DNA of 64,000 nt from Chryseobacterium indologenes (GCA_016025055.1 CP065590.1:1364001-1428000); one strand, 5' to 3'. Positions 1 through 12,051 are shown, counted from the stretch's first letter. Notes: a model not told the origin generated them from the sequence alone. A program made the numbers and translations.

Positions 1-395
1 ATAAAGCTGCAGGGATCCCAACCATTGTAGTAGGAGATCAAAACTACGGGGAAGGTTCTTCAAGAGAACATGCAGCTATGGAACCAAGACACCTTGGGGT
101 AAAAGCTGTATTGGTAAAATCATTTGCAAGAATTCACGAAACAAACCTTAAAAAACAAGGAATGTTGGGAATTACTTTTGCCAATGAAGCAGATTATGAC
201 AAAATCCAGGAAGATGACACGGTTAATTTCTTAGATCTTGACCAGTTTGCTCCGGGAAAACAATTGACTTTAGAATTCGTTCACAAAGACGGAACTAAAG
301 ATATTATCATGGCCAACCATACTTACAACGATCAGCAAATTGATTGGTTCAAAGCTGGTTCTGCCCTGAACCTGATTAAGCAACAGGAAAAATAA
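1..395 (+). CDS. Aconitate hydratase, C-terminal part (5' end outside window)
   Basis: This is the end of an aconitase, the TCA-cycle enzyme that isomerises citrate to isocitrate with a 4Fe-4S cluster. The reading frame is open from the first bases of the window, so the gene begins upstream. The visible C-terminal swivel domain carries the family motif [15 protein letters not shown] followed by EPRHLG; the SRE-type segment binds substrate carboxylate. About 130 residues are visible. The internal Met at base 78 is not the start. A hairpin with a T-run follows the stop. The isozyme cannot be decided from this fragment, although the motif resembles the mitochondrial type. Confidence 0.93.
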   Translation, partial: KAAGIPTIVVGDQNYGEGSSREHAAMEPRHLGVKAVLVKSFARIHETNLKKQGMLGITFANEADYDKIQEDDTVNFLDLDQFAPGKQLTLEFVHKDGTKDIIMANHTYNDQQIDWFKAGSALNLIKQQEK

Positions 396-421
396 AAATT
401 AATTGTTAGATCGATTAATGA

Positions 422-456
422 CAAAAGACGTCTTCTCTTGAAGCCGTCTTTTTATT
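422..456 (+). terminator. Rho-independent terminator after aconitase
   Basis: The stem AAAGACG (424-430) pairs with CGTCTTT (445-451) and is followed by a T-rich tract. It lies between convergent genes and may serve the leftward receptor gene as well. Confidence 0.65.
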
Positions 457-468
457 TATAATAGTATT

Positions 469-3219
469 TTAGAATTTAAACTCTATTCTTGCAAAAACAA
501 ATCTTCCTCCAATACCATATTGTGATACCTGTCTGGAGTAGACAAACTGATTATCAGCAGTTAAAGAACTTATATTGGGGCTCTTTGAAGGGAGTATATT
601 GAATATATTATTACTTCCTATTGTTGCTGAAATATTTTTAGTAAAGTCATATCCAACTGATAGATCGGTAATCAGGCGGTTATTCAATACAAAATGCTCT
701 CTGCTCCCTGTTACTCCATCAAAATTGGCATCAATAACGTCGGCATCAGTTACTTTACCAAAGAAGGAATTTCTGAGTAGAATATTCAGCCCGGCTATCT
801 TCAGATTATTGGAAAGGGTAGCTTTCACCCGGGGAACAGCTTCTTCAAAGTAGATTCTGTTAGGCTCTGAAAAGTAATTATCAATTTGACTTACTAATTT
901 TGGAGAAGCATGAATCTCTCCTACTCTCTTGGTTTTATTAAAATTCAGTCCTAAGTTATTTTCCAATGAAATTCCGGATGAGATTTTAGAAGTGTGAGAG
1001 ATTGTAATGTCCAAACCTTTCGTTTCCGAATCTACAGCATTAGCAAAGAAATTCGCAGCACTTGCCCTTGCCAGGTCAAAGGCGCTCTGAAGAACAGCCT
1101 GGTCAGACCCGGGTGTAAAGGTTCCTGAAGGTCGGAAAAACAAATCAGTAAGCACCACTCTATCTTTAATTTTAATAAGATATGCATCAGCGGTAAACAC
1201 TAAATTAATTCCAGGAACTTTAAAGGTAATTCCCGTACTGAAAGATTTTGATGTTTCCTGTTTTAATTTCGGAATACCGAGCGCCTGGGCAGCGTCTGAG
1301 TTATTTCTAAAGGTTCCTACCTGTGTTGTTTTTCCCTGTTGGATTAATGTAGATGTAGAGCTATAGTAAATCTGAGCTAATGACGGAGCCCTGAACCCTG
1401 TAGAAATAGCTCCTCTCCAGTTAAGATTAGGTGCCAGTTTCACGTTTGTTGCCAATTTATAATTAAAGGTAGAACCAAAATCAGAATAATTTTCGTAACG
1501 CAAAGCACCTTCTACCAACCATCCTTTCGTTACTTCAAGCTCAAGATCAGCATAGGCCGCGATACTGTTTCTGTTTCCTGAAACAGCATTATCAGGACTA
1601 AAACCAGGAAAAACCTGTGCTCCTGCCGGCCTTATATTTCCAAAAAAATCTGTTACTTTTTCATTTTCAGGAGTCCCGGCCGTCACAAGATTCCCAAAAA
1701 TATCATAGGAAGCATATGAATTCTCCTTTCCCTTATTCACTTTATAGTTTTCATGCCTGTATTCTCCTCCAAATGCCACATTTAAACCTTCTAAAACATC
1801 ATATTTTCTTGAAAAATCCAGGTTAAGGGTATTCTGGGAAAATTCGGAGCCACCGGCGTCAAAATTTCTTGGTGAACGATCTGTAAGAGATGCATTGAAG
1901 GTATTGACAACACCAAATTTAAAAGCATTTTTTCCGAACGTATTACTTAAGTCAACGTTCCATCCATTCCATTTTCCTTTGACTCCGGCAGCAAGAGAAT
2001 AATCATTCACAGTTGCTTCAATCTGCGGCAAATATCCGTTAGGAGTTATTGCATTGATATTCCTTTCATTATTAGGAAGCCTGTAAAAGCCGCCTGCATT
2101 TCCCAATCTGTAGCTGTATCCTCCGAAAGAATATATTTTCCAGTCATCATTCAATGGTACCTCTGAGTTGAAAAAAAGCTGGCCAGACTGTAATTTGGAC
2201 TGCCCTGCTCTAAGGCTGAAATCTTTTCTTTCAAGCCCTCTGTACGCAAGTTCCTGATTTGTAAAATCTTTATTCAACAACCCTTGCAGACTGGAAATAG
2301 TATTGGCACCGGAAATCTGAGATTGGAAATCCTGTGAAAAATAATTAACTTTTGTCGCATATTGTTTAATCGTATTAATGATCTGCTGGGTATTGGAGGT
2401 ATTGGTAATATTTTTATATAATCCGTCAATATCTACTCCATCCTGCAAAGCTCTGTAATTAACAGCATTGTATGCATTAAAAATATCACCTTCTCTCACT
2501 CCGGCTCTGGAATAAGGATCACGGTATTGTGCAGATGTTGTAATATTAAAAAATCCAGATTTTCCAATTTTAATCCCATAGTTAAGATCCACAGAAATTG
2601 TTTGTCCGTCAACACCACCGGAAAAATTTTTAGCAACTGATGAAGCGTATCCTCCCAAAAAGACCTGACCGGAAAGGCCTAATCTTCTTTTCAGATCCAG
2701 GTTCACAACTCCCGCAATAGCATCAGAACCATATTGAGCTGAAGCTCCGTCTCTTAACACCTCAATTTTATCCAATGCAAAAGCAGGAATGGCATTAAGG
2801 TCAGTTCCCACCGAACCTCTCCCCGGAGTTAGAGTTACATTAATCAGTGATGACTGATAACGCCTTTTACTATTGAGCAAAACCAACACCTGATCCGGAC
2901 CTAGTCCTCTTAACAAGGCAGGATCAACAAAATCTGTTCCGTCATTTACTGTATGTGATGTGGACGAAAATGAAGGGACAATATAATTTAAAGCCTGACT
3001 GATATTGTTAACAGGACTTTGTTTTAAAATTTTTGAAATGTTAATAATGTCTACAGGAACCGGTGTCTCAGTTAATGATCTTCCGGATCCTCTTGATCCA
3101 AGTATGACAACATCATCAATCTTTTTAGAAGAAATGGTATCTGATTGTGATTGCGCAAAATAGAATGTCGAAATAAATGTTGCAGAAGTGATGATACTTC
3201 TTTTTGTAAAGTTATGCAT
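469..3219 (-). CDS. TonB-dependent outer-membrane receptor
   Basis: This 916-residue protein has a signal peptide (residues 1 to about 24, ending near FAQSQS), an N-terminal plug domain (about 35-175, with the typical IEVLRDGASAQYGSDAIAGV segment split around the conserved Asp-Gly) and a long C-terminal beta-barrel ending in an aromatic residue (KF). It would import a scarce nutrient through the outer membrane with energy from TonB-ExbBD. There is no carboxypeptidase-like N-terminal extension and no SusD gene beside it, so it is not a typical glycan receptor. The leader carries a compact S-box (SAM riboswitch) fold, which points to methionine or another sulfur compound as substrate. That link is inference; the plug and barrel alone do not reveal the substrate. 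Confidence 0.9.
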   Translation of the reverse strand: MHNFTKRSIITSATFISTFYFAQSQSDTISSKKIDDVVILGSRGSGRSLTETPVPVDIINISKILKQSPVNNISQALNYIVPSFSSTSHTVNDGTDFVDPALLRGLGPDQVLVLLNSKRRYQSSLINVTLTPGRGSVGTDLNAIPAFALDKIEVLRDGASAQYGSDAIAGVVNLDLKRRLGLSGQVFLGGYASSVAKNFSGGVDGQTISVDLNYGIKIGKSGFFNITTSAQYRDPYSRAGVREGDIFNAYNAVNYRALQDGVDIDGLYKNITNTSNTQQIINTIKQYATKVNYFSQDFQSQISGANTISSLQGLLNKDFTNQELAYRGLERKDFSLRAGQSKLQSGQLFFNSEVPLNDDWKIYSFGGYSYRLGNAGGFYRLPNNERNINAITPNGYLPQIEATVNDYSLAAGVKGKWNGWNVDLSNTFGKNAFKFGVVNTFNASLTDRSPRNFDAGGSEFSQNTLNLDFSRKYDVLEGLNVAFGGEYRHENYKVNKGKENSYASYDIFGNLVTAGTPENEKVTDFFGNIRPAGAQVFPGFSPDNAVSGNRNSIAAYADLELEVTKGWLVEGALRYENYSDFGSTFNYKLATNVKLAPNLNWRGAISTGFRAPSLAQIYYSSTSTLIQQGKTTQVGTFRNNSDAAQALGIPKLKQETSKSFSTGITFKVPGINLVFTADAYLIKIKDRVVLTDLFFRPSGTFTPGSDQAVLQSAFDLARASAANFFANAVDSETKGLDITISHTSKISSGISLENNLGLNFNKTKRVGEIHASPKLVSQIDNYFSEPNRIYFEEAVPRVKATLSNNLKIAGLNILLRNSFFGKVTDADVIDANFDGVTGSREHFVLNNRLITDLSVGYDFTKNISATIGSNNIFNILPSKSPNISSLTADNQFVYSRQVSQYGIGGRFVFARIEFKF

Positions 3220-3268
3220 GTGTTTTTATATTATTTATTAATGAGAATATAAGACAAAGCGATCCCGG

Positions 3269-3288
3269 TAACCTTAAATTTAAGGTTA
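3269..3288. repeat. 20-bp perfect palindrome in the receptor leader
   Basis: TAACCTTAAA is followed directly by its reverse complement TTTAAGGTTA. It lies about 50 bp upstream of the receptor start codon and downstream of the predicted transcription start. It could be a protein operator or an RNA hairpin near the translation start. Confidence 0.6.
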
Positions 3289-3530
3289 GCACTGAGACGT
3301 TAAAAAATGTAATGATTATTTAAAAATAAACGCTAGAAACAGCAACACATGCACATGTAGAAATGGCATGAAGAGTTATCAGTATAATGAAGAGCACCTT
3401 CACCATCTGTCGAATAAAAATTCAAATTTGTAATGTGATTTCCCTTTTCTTTAAACATTTATTTAAAATTTAAAACAAAAATTCAAGAAGGGAGATAAGA
3501 AAGATATAAACATTTTTTCCGGAAGATCCG

Positions 3531-3600
3531 GCTTATCTATTGTAGCACCTTGCTTGTTTTTGCAGGTTGCTATCCCCTCTGGAGATTCTTGATAATTATT
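3531..3600 (-). ncRNA. SAM (S-box-like) riboswitch, compact form
   Basis: Read leftward, the RNA has the S-box core: P1 TTATC/GATAA, the J1/2 segment AAGA, a short P2 hairpin (ATCTCC, loop AGA, GGGGAT), and the hallmark P3 TAGCAACC...GGTGCTA closed by TGC/GCA around an A-rich loop. P2 is much shorter than in the classical SAM-I element and has no room for the usual kink-turn and pseudoknot loop. A promoter-like box sits just upstream, so the aptamer would begin at the very 5' end of the transcript. The leader between aptamer and start codon is about 300 nt. I see no U-rich terminator after it, so translational control or a more distant switch is likely. Confidence 0.72.
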
Positions 3601-3603
3601 TGG

Positions 3604-3611
3604 CAAAGATA
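3604..3611 (-). promoter_or_regulatory. Bacteroidetes -7 box of the receptor gene
   Basis: TATCTTTG on the minus strand fits the TAnnTTTG consensus exactly. It places the transcription start at the first bases of the S-box-like RNA. No clear -33 TTTG was found. Confidence 0.55.
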
Positions 3612-3718
3612 TAATTATTTCGTAAATAAAAAAATTTTTGACTTATTTTTTTGATTTTCTAAATCTTATCGTAACAAATTGACTTTTTATTCGTCTAACT
3701 AAGCAGTAGTAAAACATT

Positions 3719-5935
3719 ATGAAAAAAACTATATTCGCTTTATCACTTGTAAGTTCTGTGTTTGTTTTTGCACAGGAAAAAAGCAATAATCAACCAAAAG
3801 AAAAACAAATTGACGGAGTTGTCATCACTAAAACTAAAAAAGCCGTTGAACAAAAAGCTGATCGTACCATTTTCGATTTTTCTGAACAGCCTCAGCTTAA
3901 TAACGGAAATGTTCTGGAAGGGATTAAAAAACTTCCAGGTCTCGTAGCCACAGATATTGCAGGAATGATGTATCAGGGTAAAATGCTTGAAGTTTATCTC
4001 AACGGAAGACCTTTGAACATCACCTCTAATGAACTGAATTCTTTTCTTGAAAGCATGCCTGCCAATTCTATAGAGAGAATTGAAGTGGTAACGCAGCCGG
4101 GAGCAGAATTTCCTGCGACATCGGGAGGAGCCATTATGAATATTATTACGAATAAAAATGCTAATAAATATCTAAGCGCAACCTATTCCGGGAATTATAC
4201 CTTCACCAATTACAATAAGTACAGAAGCAGAACCACCAACTCGGTAAATTTGAATGCCAGAAATAAATATTTCGGATGGCAGCTTAATGTGGGGCAAAAT
4301 TATCGTGAAAGTATGATGAACAGCCAGCAGGATGTTTTATTAAACAGTAATACAGATCGATTCGCGCGAGGGTATTTTGCAAAATCCGGATTAACTTTCG
4401 ATCTTGGGCAGGATAAGTTATTATTAAACTATGATATTTACCATAATAATAATGACAACTATACTGCAAGTAACGGGCTTGGAGATATTTATTACAAACC
4501 TACCGATGCATTCCGGGAAGCACAATTTGAATCTTCCGATGCTGCAAGAAGTAATACATTGAGACAGGAAGCGGTAGTAACCTATCAAAAGCGTTTTGCC
4601 GAGAAGTCCCAAAAACTTGATTTTCAATTTGGGTTTACTAAAGCGGATAGTAAGTTTTCTCAGGATAATTTCTACCGAAAAGGCAACTTTACAGATAATG
4701 GTCAGGCATTTGCAAATCCGGGACTTAATGATATTCTCAACAATAAGTCGGATATGAGGGTGGCTAATTTCAAAGTTGATTATGCCCAGCCCATCAAATT
4801 GCTGGACGGAGGAAAAGTAAGCGCCGGAGGCTTGTATGAAAGACAGGATTATAATACGGAAAGTAAAGGCCTTACAAACCTTGAATATCACAGACAAACG
4901 GCCTCCACTTATCTTGAATTCCAGGCTAAACTGAAAAAGTTTGATTTCACGTTAGGGGCAAGAGCTGAAAATTATGACATTTATGGAATTACCAGAAAGG
5001 ATAGTTTGGGAACTGTTGTTCAAAAAGATCTGACACCATTTAAGAAGTTTAAACTGTTTCCTAATGCAAGTATTCAGTACAACCTGATGAACCAGGTATA
5101 TATTGCGGCCAATTATAACAGAAAAATCAATCTGCCGAGTATTTCTGCCCTTAACCCGAATAACACCACATTCTCCGGGCCGAATACACAGATCAACGGT
5201 AATCCGAATCTTCAGCCGACCATTTTTGATAATTACGAATTGAAAATTTCGGCTTTTGATTATGCCTTCATCGGATACAGCGTAAGTTCGGCAAGCAATC
5301 AGGTAGCACAGATCATCAGAAAAAACGGTAAGAACCTCTACAATGAGCAGATCAACATCTCTTCTATGAAAATTCATAATTTCAATATTGGGCTTCCTGT
5401 TCCTTTCCAGATTTTCACGAAGTCGCTGGGTGAGATCATGAAATCAAACTTCAATCCTGACAAAATGAATTTCATGTACCTTTACGCAGGCTACCAGAAG
5501 CATGACATCGATAACCTCAACAATAAAGGATTCTGGATTTTCAACGTGATGACACAGCTGATTCTTCCAAAGGACATCAAGCTGACCGCAAATTACAGCT
5601 ACCTTACTCCCAAAGCAGGATATTTTTACTTTACCGCAGAGAAACCATTCAATAATAATTTAGATATTACCCTGACGAAAAAGTTTATGAACAATCGCCT
5701 TACAGTCTCGGTTTTTGCGAATGATATTTTCAATGGCCAGGTAATGCAGGTTCGTTCCAATCCGCCTTTAGGAGAAAGTGTAATGCTTAGGACAAAATAT
5801 GATTCAAGGAACTTTGGGATTTCCATCAACTATAAAATTCCTACTAAAAACAAGTTGGCTAAAGAGGATGCCAATATCTTAAACCAAACTAAAAAAGAAG
5901 ATAACGGAGGAGTAATGCAACAGCAGGGGCAATAA
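3719..5935 (+). CDS. Outer-membrane beta-barrel family protein (TonB-receptor-like)
   Basis: The 738-residue protein starts with a signal peptide (MKKTIFALSLVSSVFVFAQ). A plug-like region follows (about 30-145), with SIERIEVVTQPGAEFPATSG and IMNIITNK, which is the TonB-receptor plug ending. The C-terminal domain (about 350-735) resembles the large outer-membrane barrel domain common in Bacteroidota. The C terminus is Gln-rich and does not end in an aromatic residue. There is no N-terminal carboxypeptidase-regulatory domain. It is divergent from the S-box-controlled receptor and has its own upstream region. Substrate is unknown; these proteins are often annotated simply as outer membrane beta-barrel protein. 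Confidence 0.85.
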   Translation: MKKTIFALSLVSSVFVFAQEKSNNQPKEKQIDGVVITKTKKAVEQKADRTIFDFSEQPQLNNGNVLEGIKKLPGLVATDIAGMMYQGKMLEVYLNGRPLNITSNELNSFLESMPANSIERIEVVTQPGAEFPATSGGAIMNIITNKNANKYLSATYSGNYTFTNYNKYRSRTTNSVNLNARNKYFGWQLNVGQNYRESMMNSQQDVLLNSNTDRFARGYFAKSGLTFDLGQDKLLLNYDIYHNNNDNYTASNGLGDIYYKPTDAFREAQFESSDAARSNTLRQEAVVTYQKRFAEKSQKLDFQFGFTKADSKFSQDNFYRKGNFTDNGQAFANPGLNDILNNKSDMRVANFKVDYAQPIKLLDGGKVSAGGLYERQDYNTESKGLTNLEYHRQTASTYLEFQAKLKKFDFTLGARAENYDIYGITRKDSLGTVVQKDLTPFKKFKLFPNASIQYNLMNQVYIAANYNRKINLPSISALNPNNTTFSGPNTQINGNPNLQPTIFDNYELKISAFDYAFIGYSVSSASNQVAQIIRKNGKNLYNEQINISSMKIHNFNIGLPVPFQIFTKSLGEIMKSNFNPDKMNFMYLYAGYQKHDIDNLNNKGFWIFNVMTQLILPKDIKLTANYSYLTPKAGYFYFTAEKPFNNNLDITLTKKFMNNRLTVSVFANDIFNGQVMQVRSNPPLGESVMLRTKYDSRNFGISINYKIPTKNKLAKEDANILNQTKKEDNGGVMQQQGQ

Positions 5936-5957
5936 TCCAGCGCAACCATAATTTTAA

Positions 5958-5990
5958 AAAGGCCGTAATTGAATGTTACGGTCTTTTTTG
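5958..5990. terminator. Bidirectional terminator between the barrel gene and thiF
   Basis: The stem GCCGTAA (5962-5968) pairs with TTACGGT (5976-5982), with A-rich sequence before and a T-run after, so it can terminate both the rightward barrel gene and the leftward thiamin operon. Confidence 0.75.
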
Positions 5991-6009
5991 TGAAATGTTT
6001 TTAGGTTTT

Positions 6010-6067
6010 GGCAAAAGCCAATGGAATATATATTTAAAACGTAAACGGGCTAAAGCCAATTTCTATT
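6010..6067. repeat. Pair of short GGCNAAAGCCAAT repeats
   Basis: Two copies of a GGC(A/T)AAAGCCAAT unit lie at 6010-6022 and 6048-6060, each with a small internal palindrome GGC...GCC. They sit in the gap between convergent genes, the usual place for small dispersed repeats. Copy number elsewhere cannot be judged here. Confidence 0.4.
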
Positions 6068-6085
6068 GATATTTAACATTTTTCG

Positions 6086-6796
6086 TTAAAAATCCAAGGT
6101 CTGAAATCTCCAGTTCATTGTATCCACCAATGTTATCTGATTGATATTCACCGTTAAATCTGTAATAATTTTTAAAGCCTGAAGCGCCATCATACTACCA
6201 ATGATTCCCGGCAAAGCACCCAAAACACCGAGACTGTCACAATCCGGTATATCTTCATCCAAGGGAGACTCAGGGAATATATCCCTAAGGTTTTTGCTTC
6301 CCTGACAATTAAAAACAGCGACCTGACCGGTAAATCCTAAAATACTTCCATACACCAATGTTTTACCAAGCTGTACACAGGTATCATTCAAGAGATATCG
6401 TGTGGAAAAATTATCAGACCCGTCCACAACCAGATCGTACTGGGAAACAATTTCTCTCACATTTTTTTCATTAATTTTCTGATCAATAGCAACGAATTTT
6501 ATCTGATGATTTAGGTTTCTTACAAAATGTCCGGCACTTTCCACCTTTTTTGACCCTACCCTATTTTCATCGTGAATCACCTGTCGGTTCAGGTTATGCA
6601 GCTCGACATGATCAAAATCTGCCACAGCCAGAGTACCTACTCCTGCAGCCGCCAGATACTGGATCACCGAGCTTCCCAAGCCCCCTGCACCGACGACAAG
6701 AACTTTTGAGGCCAAGATTTTCCTTTGTCCCTCCAGCCCTATTTCTTCAATAAAAATCTGCCGGCTGTATCTTTTAAAAGTATCGTCACTTTGCAT
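6086..6796 (-). CDS. thiF: ThiF/MoeB-family adenylyltransferase (ThiS activation)
   Basis: This E1-like enzyme would adenylate the C-terminal Gly of ThiS so that sulfur can be loaded for thiazole synthesis. The 236 residues show the ATP-binding GAGGLGSS motif (about 37-44), the family segment LHNLNRQVIH with the conserved Asn-Arg, DGSDNFSTRYLLND, and PDCDSLGVLGALPGIIG with a candidate catalytic Cys. It is the last gene of the leftward thiamin operon, 15 bp after thiH. The two CxxC zinc pairs found in E. coli ThiF and MoeB are not visible. MoeB is an alternative name by sequence, but the context favours thiF. Confidence 0.88.
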   Translation of the reverse strand: MQSDDTFKRYSRQIFIEEIGLEGQRKILASKVLVVGAGGLGSSVIQYLAAAGVGTLAVADFDHVELHNLNRQVIHDENRVGSKKVESAGHFVRNLNHQIKFVAIDQKINEKNVREIVSQYDLVVDGSDNFSTRYLLNDTCVQLGKTLVYGSILGFTGQVAVFNCQGSKNLRDIFPESPLDEDIPDCDSLGVLGALPGIIGSMMALQALKIITDLTVNINQITLVDTMNWRFQTLDF

Positions 6797-6811
6797 ATAA
6801 AACTACTATAA

Positions 6812-7930
6812 TTAAACTCCACTGTAAACAGCATCCCAGTCTTTCAATACGGGATCATATCCGGCATTTCTGATCATTTTCCTGATCTCTTCCATGCTTC
6901 TTTCATCACTGGTTTCAAATTGTTCCAGGGATTCCTTATCCACAGAATATCCACCGGGATTTGTTTTGGATCCTGCGCTCATCGCAGTAGCTCCCAACGA
7001 CACAATATGATTTCTGAAGTTTTCATTTTCTCTTGTAGATATGGAGATTTCAAGGTCTTCGTTCCAGATTCTGTAGGCACAGATCAACTGAAGCAGATCT
7101 TTATCTTCCATGATAAAATTCGGTTCAATAATTCCCTCTGCCGGCCTCAATCTTGGGAAAGAAACAGAAAATTTAGTCTTCCAGTACTGTTTTTGAAGAT
7201 AATCGATGTGAAGCGCATTGAAGAAGCTATCGATACGCCAATCTTCCAATCCAAGCAGTACACCCAGCCCTATTTTATGGATTCCTGCCCTGCCGATTCT
7301 GTCCGGTGTGTCCAGGCGAAAATGAAAATTCGATTTTTTACCTTTCGGATGGTATTCTTTGTACACTTCCTGGTGATAGGTTTCCTGATACACGAGTACT
7401 GAATGTACCCCTTCTTCCTTAAGAATACTGTATTCATCCTCCATTAAGGGCTGAACTTCAATAGAAATGTTCGAAAAATGTGGTTTTAATAACCGGACAG
7501 CATTTTGAAAATACGGCACTCCCACTATTTTATTCGCTTCCCCGCTTACCAACAGCACGTGGTTTACTCCCATAGATTTCAGCACTGAAGCTTCCACCAT
7601 CAATTCAGTGTCAGAGAGGGTTTTTCGCTTTAAATGATTATCCAAGCTAAAACCACAATAGGTACAGATATTCTGGCATTCATTGCTCAGGTACAACGGA
7701 GCATATAGCTGAATGGTTTTTCCGAAACGTTTTTGGGTAAGAGCACGGGTCATTTTTGCCATTAGTTCCAGCTCCTGCGAAGCCACAGGGGAAAGCAGAA
7801 CCAGAAAATCATCAACAGTTTTATGTTTTTTCTGAAGACTGTTTCTTACATCAGACAGATTTATCTTTTCGAGTTTAGCTTTTACCTCATCCCATTGATA
7901 CTGCTCAAAAATATCTTTAAAGCTATTCAT
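6812..7930 (-). CDS. thiH: 2-iminoacetate synthase ThiH
   Basis: ThiH is a radical-SAM enzyme that cleaves tyrosine to dehydroglycine (2-iminoacetate) and p-cresol; dehydroglycine feeds ThiG. The 372-residue protein has the radical-SAM cluster motif CQNICTYCGF (Cx3Cx2C, about residues 100-109) and the ThiH-type C-terminal segment with SAGSKTNPGGY. It lies in the operon between thiG and thiF. A 90-bp AT-rich gap separates it from thiG upstream, longer than the other gaps in the operon. Confidence 0.95.
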   Translation of the reverse strand: MNSFKDIFEQYQWDEVKAKLEKINLSDVRNSLQKKHKTVDDFLVLLSPVASQELELMAKMTRALTQKRFGKTIQLYAPLYLSNECQNICTYCGFSLDNHLKRKTLSDTELMVEASVLKSMGVNHVLLVSGEANKIVGVPYFQNAVRLLKPHFSNISIEVQPLMEDEYSILKEEGVHSVLVYQETYHQEVYKEYHPKGKKSNFHFRLDTPDRIGRAGIHKIGLGVLLGLEDWRIDSFFNALHIDYLQKQYWKTKFSVSFPRLRPAEGIIEPNFIMEDKDLLQLICAYRIWNEDLEISISTRENENFRNHIVSLGATAMSAGSKTNPGGYSVDKESLEQFETSDERSMEEIRKMIRNAGYDPVLKDWDAVYSGV

Positions 7931-8020
7931 GATCTTATTTTCTCAATATAAATTATAATACAAAGAATTCATTAAACTACAATAGTTAAAACTTATCGTT
8001 TAGATTTAAAAGCTAATTTG

Positions 8021-8800
8021 CTATCCTTCAAATAAAAAAGAAGTTAAAGGACTTGAAGCCTCTGCATGATTACCAACTGCTCCTAATCCCGCTTCGAAAG
8101 CTCTTCTTCCGGCAATAACACCTTCTTTAAAAGCAACAGCCATATTGACAGGATTTCCTGCTACAGCAATTGCGGTATTCACAAGAACTGCATCGGCACC
8201 CATCTCCATTGCTTTTGCCGCATCAGAAGGCGCTCCGATTCCGGCGTCCACCACAACGGGAACATTGCTTTGACTGATGATAATTTCCAGGAAATCTAGT
8301 GTCCGTAATCCTTTATTGGTACCGATGGGTGCCCCTAATGGCATGACCACAGCTGTGCCTGCATCTTCAAGACGTTTGCATAAAACAGGATCGGCATGAA
8401 TGTAAGGCATTACAATAAATCCTAATCTGGCAAGTTCTTCGGTTGCATATAATGTTTCAATAGGATCCGGCAGCAAGTATTTCGGATCCGGATGGATTTC
8501 AAGCTTTACCCAGTTTGTTTGCAGAGCCTCTCTTGCCAGTTGGGCTGCCAATACCGCTTCTTTTGCTGTTCTCGCTCCTGAAGTGTTTGGTAGAAGATGT
8601 ACGTTGGTCTCCCTCAATGAGTCCAATAAGTCATCTTCAGCCGATTGTGCATCGATTCTTTTTAACGCCATCGTCACCATATTGGTTTCTGAAGCCGTTA
8701 CCGATGCTGCCATATCTCTGAGACTTCCGAATTTTCCGGTTCCCAGAAATAGTCTGGATTCAAAAGTTCGGTCTGCTATTATTAATTTTTGATTGTTCAT
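8021..8800 (-). CDS. thiG: Thiazole synthase ThiG
   Basis: ThiG forms the thiazole phosphate from deoxyxylulose phosphate, dehydroglycine and ThiS thiocarboxylate. The 259 residues form the expected TIM barrel, with the imine-forming Lys in the segment [17 protein letters not shown] (about residue 98), [12 protein letters not shown] and [14 protein letters not shown] as phosphate-binding loops. The start overlaps the thiE stop by four bases, a sign of translational coupling. Confidence 0.96.
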   Translation of the reverse strand: MNNQKLIIADRTFESRLFLGTGKFGSLRDMAASVTASETNMVTMALKRIDAQSAEDDLLDSLRETNVHLLPNTSGARTAKEAVLAAQLAREALQTNWVKLEIHPDPKYLLPDPIETLYATEELARLGFIVMPYIHADPVLCKRLEDAGTAVVMPLGAPIGTNKGLRTLDFLEIIISQSNVPVVVDAGIGAPSDAAKAMEMGADAVLVNTAIAVAGNPVNMAVAFKEGVIAGRRAFEAGLGAVGNHAEASSPLTSFLFEG

Positions 8801-9411
8801 ATCATTACTTTTTTAAATTCATTGATCAGCTTAGGTTCTCTGGTAATCAGCCCTGAAACTGAGACTCCATAAATTCCGATCTGTTGTAGTGGTAAAAAAT
8901 CTTCAAGGGTTACGCCACCAATCGCAAAGATCTTCGGAACTGCTATTGATCTTTGTCTCAGGCTTTCAACAACTTGCCTGTAGCCTTCGAAGCCAAGGAT
9001 CGGACTTAGTTTTTCCTTGGTAGAAGTAAACCTTAAGGGTCCAAGACCGATATAATCACAAGACTCATCTATTCTTTGAATGACGTCTGAGATGGTATTG
9101 GCTGTACCTCCAATAATTTTATGTTTTCCCAGCAATAATCTTGCTTCCTCAACAGATCCGTCTGTAAGGCCTAAGTGAACTCCGTCTGCATCTGCTTCTT
9201 TCGCTACATGAACATTATCATTAATGATCAGGACAGACTGGTATTCAGAACAAAGGTGTTTGGACGTTTCACAAAGTGACAGTAATTCTTTTTCGTTACC
9301 ACTTTTCCATCGGACCTGGATCCATTGTATCCCGTTATCAAGGGCCTTTCGAATGTTTAATTCCTGCTCCTGAGCAGTATTTCCCTGTGATATATATTGT
9401 AATTTTTCCAT
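8797..9411 (-). CDS. thiE: Thiamine phosphate synthase ThiE
   Basis: ThiE joins HMP pyrophosphate and thiazole phosphate to thiamin phosphate. The 204-residue protein carries the family motifs DGVHLGLTD (about 75-83), IIGGTANT, the segment [16 protein letters not shown] that binds the pyrophosphate and thiazole phosphate, and [11 protein letters not shown]. It is the intact member of two adjacent ThiE-like genes and ends overlapping thiG. Confidence 0.93.
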   Translation of the reverse strand: MEKLQYISQGNTAQEQELNIRKALDNGIQWIQVRWKSGNEKELLSLCETSKHLCSEYQSVLIINDNVHVAKEADADGVHLGLTDGSVEEARLLLGKHKIIGGTANTISDVIQRIDESCDYIGLGPLRFTSTKEKLSPILGFEGYRQVVESLRQRSIAVPKIFAIGGVTLEDFLPLQQIGIYGVSVSGLITREPKLINEFKKVMI

Positions 9412-9426
9412 AGGTAAGGTTTGATA

Positions 9427-11833
<2,407 letters not shown>

Positions 11834-11844
11834 TTAATATGAAA

Positions 11845-12051
11845 TTAACCGCCCTGAGTGGCAGTAATGATTAAAACTGAATCCTGATCTTTGAGAAATG
11901 TTTCTGCCCAGGCGGACAGCGGGATAATTCGATTGTTTACCGCTACGGCAATACCCTTTTTCTTTCCGGGTAGTTCCATAGCCAGAAGTGCTTCCAGGTT
12001 CTCAGGAAGTGCATCAAATGTTTTTCGGGTGTGGTTGATTATAAGTTCCAT
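11845..12051 (-). CDS. thiS: Sulfur carrier protein ThiS
   Basis: The 68-residue ubiquitin-fold protein ends in the diagnostic Gly-Gly (ITATQGG), which ThiF adenylates and which carries the thiocarboxylate to ThiG. It is the first gene after the TPP riboswitch, whose aptamer ends about 60 bp upstream of the start codon. Confidence 0.94.
   Translation of the reverse strand: MELIINHTRKTFDALPENLEALLAMELPGKKKGIAVAVNNRIIPLSAWAETFLKDQDSVLIITATQGG

Noticed and set aside
3531..3600. A cobalamin riboswitch upstream of the TonB receptor, as for B12 transporters
   Set aside because: The B12-box core was not seen; the conserved blocks fit the S-box P3 instead.
4424..4897. Long antisense frames inside the barrel gene (also 4952-5377)
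   Set aside because: They are shadows of the coding strand with no start context or protein-like features.
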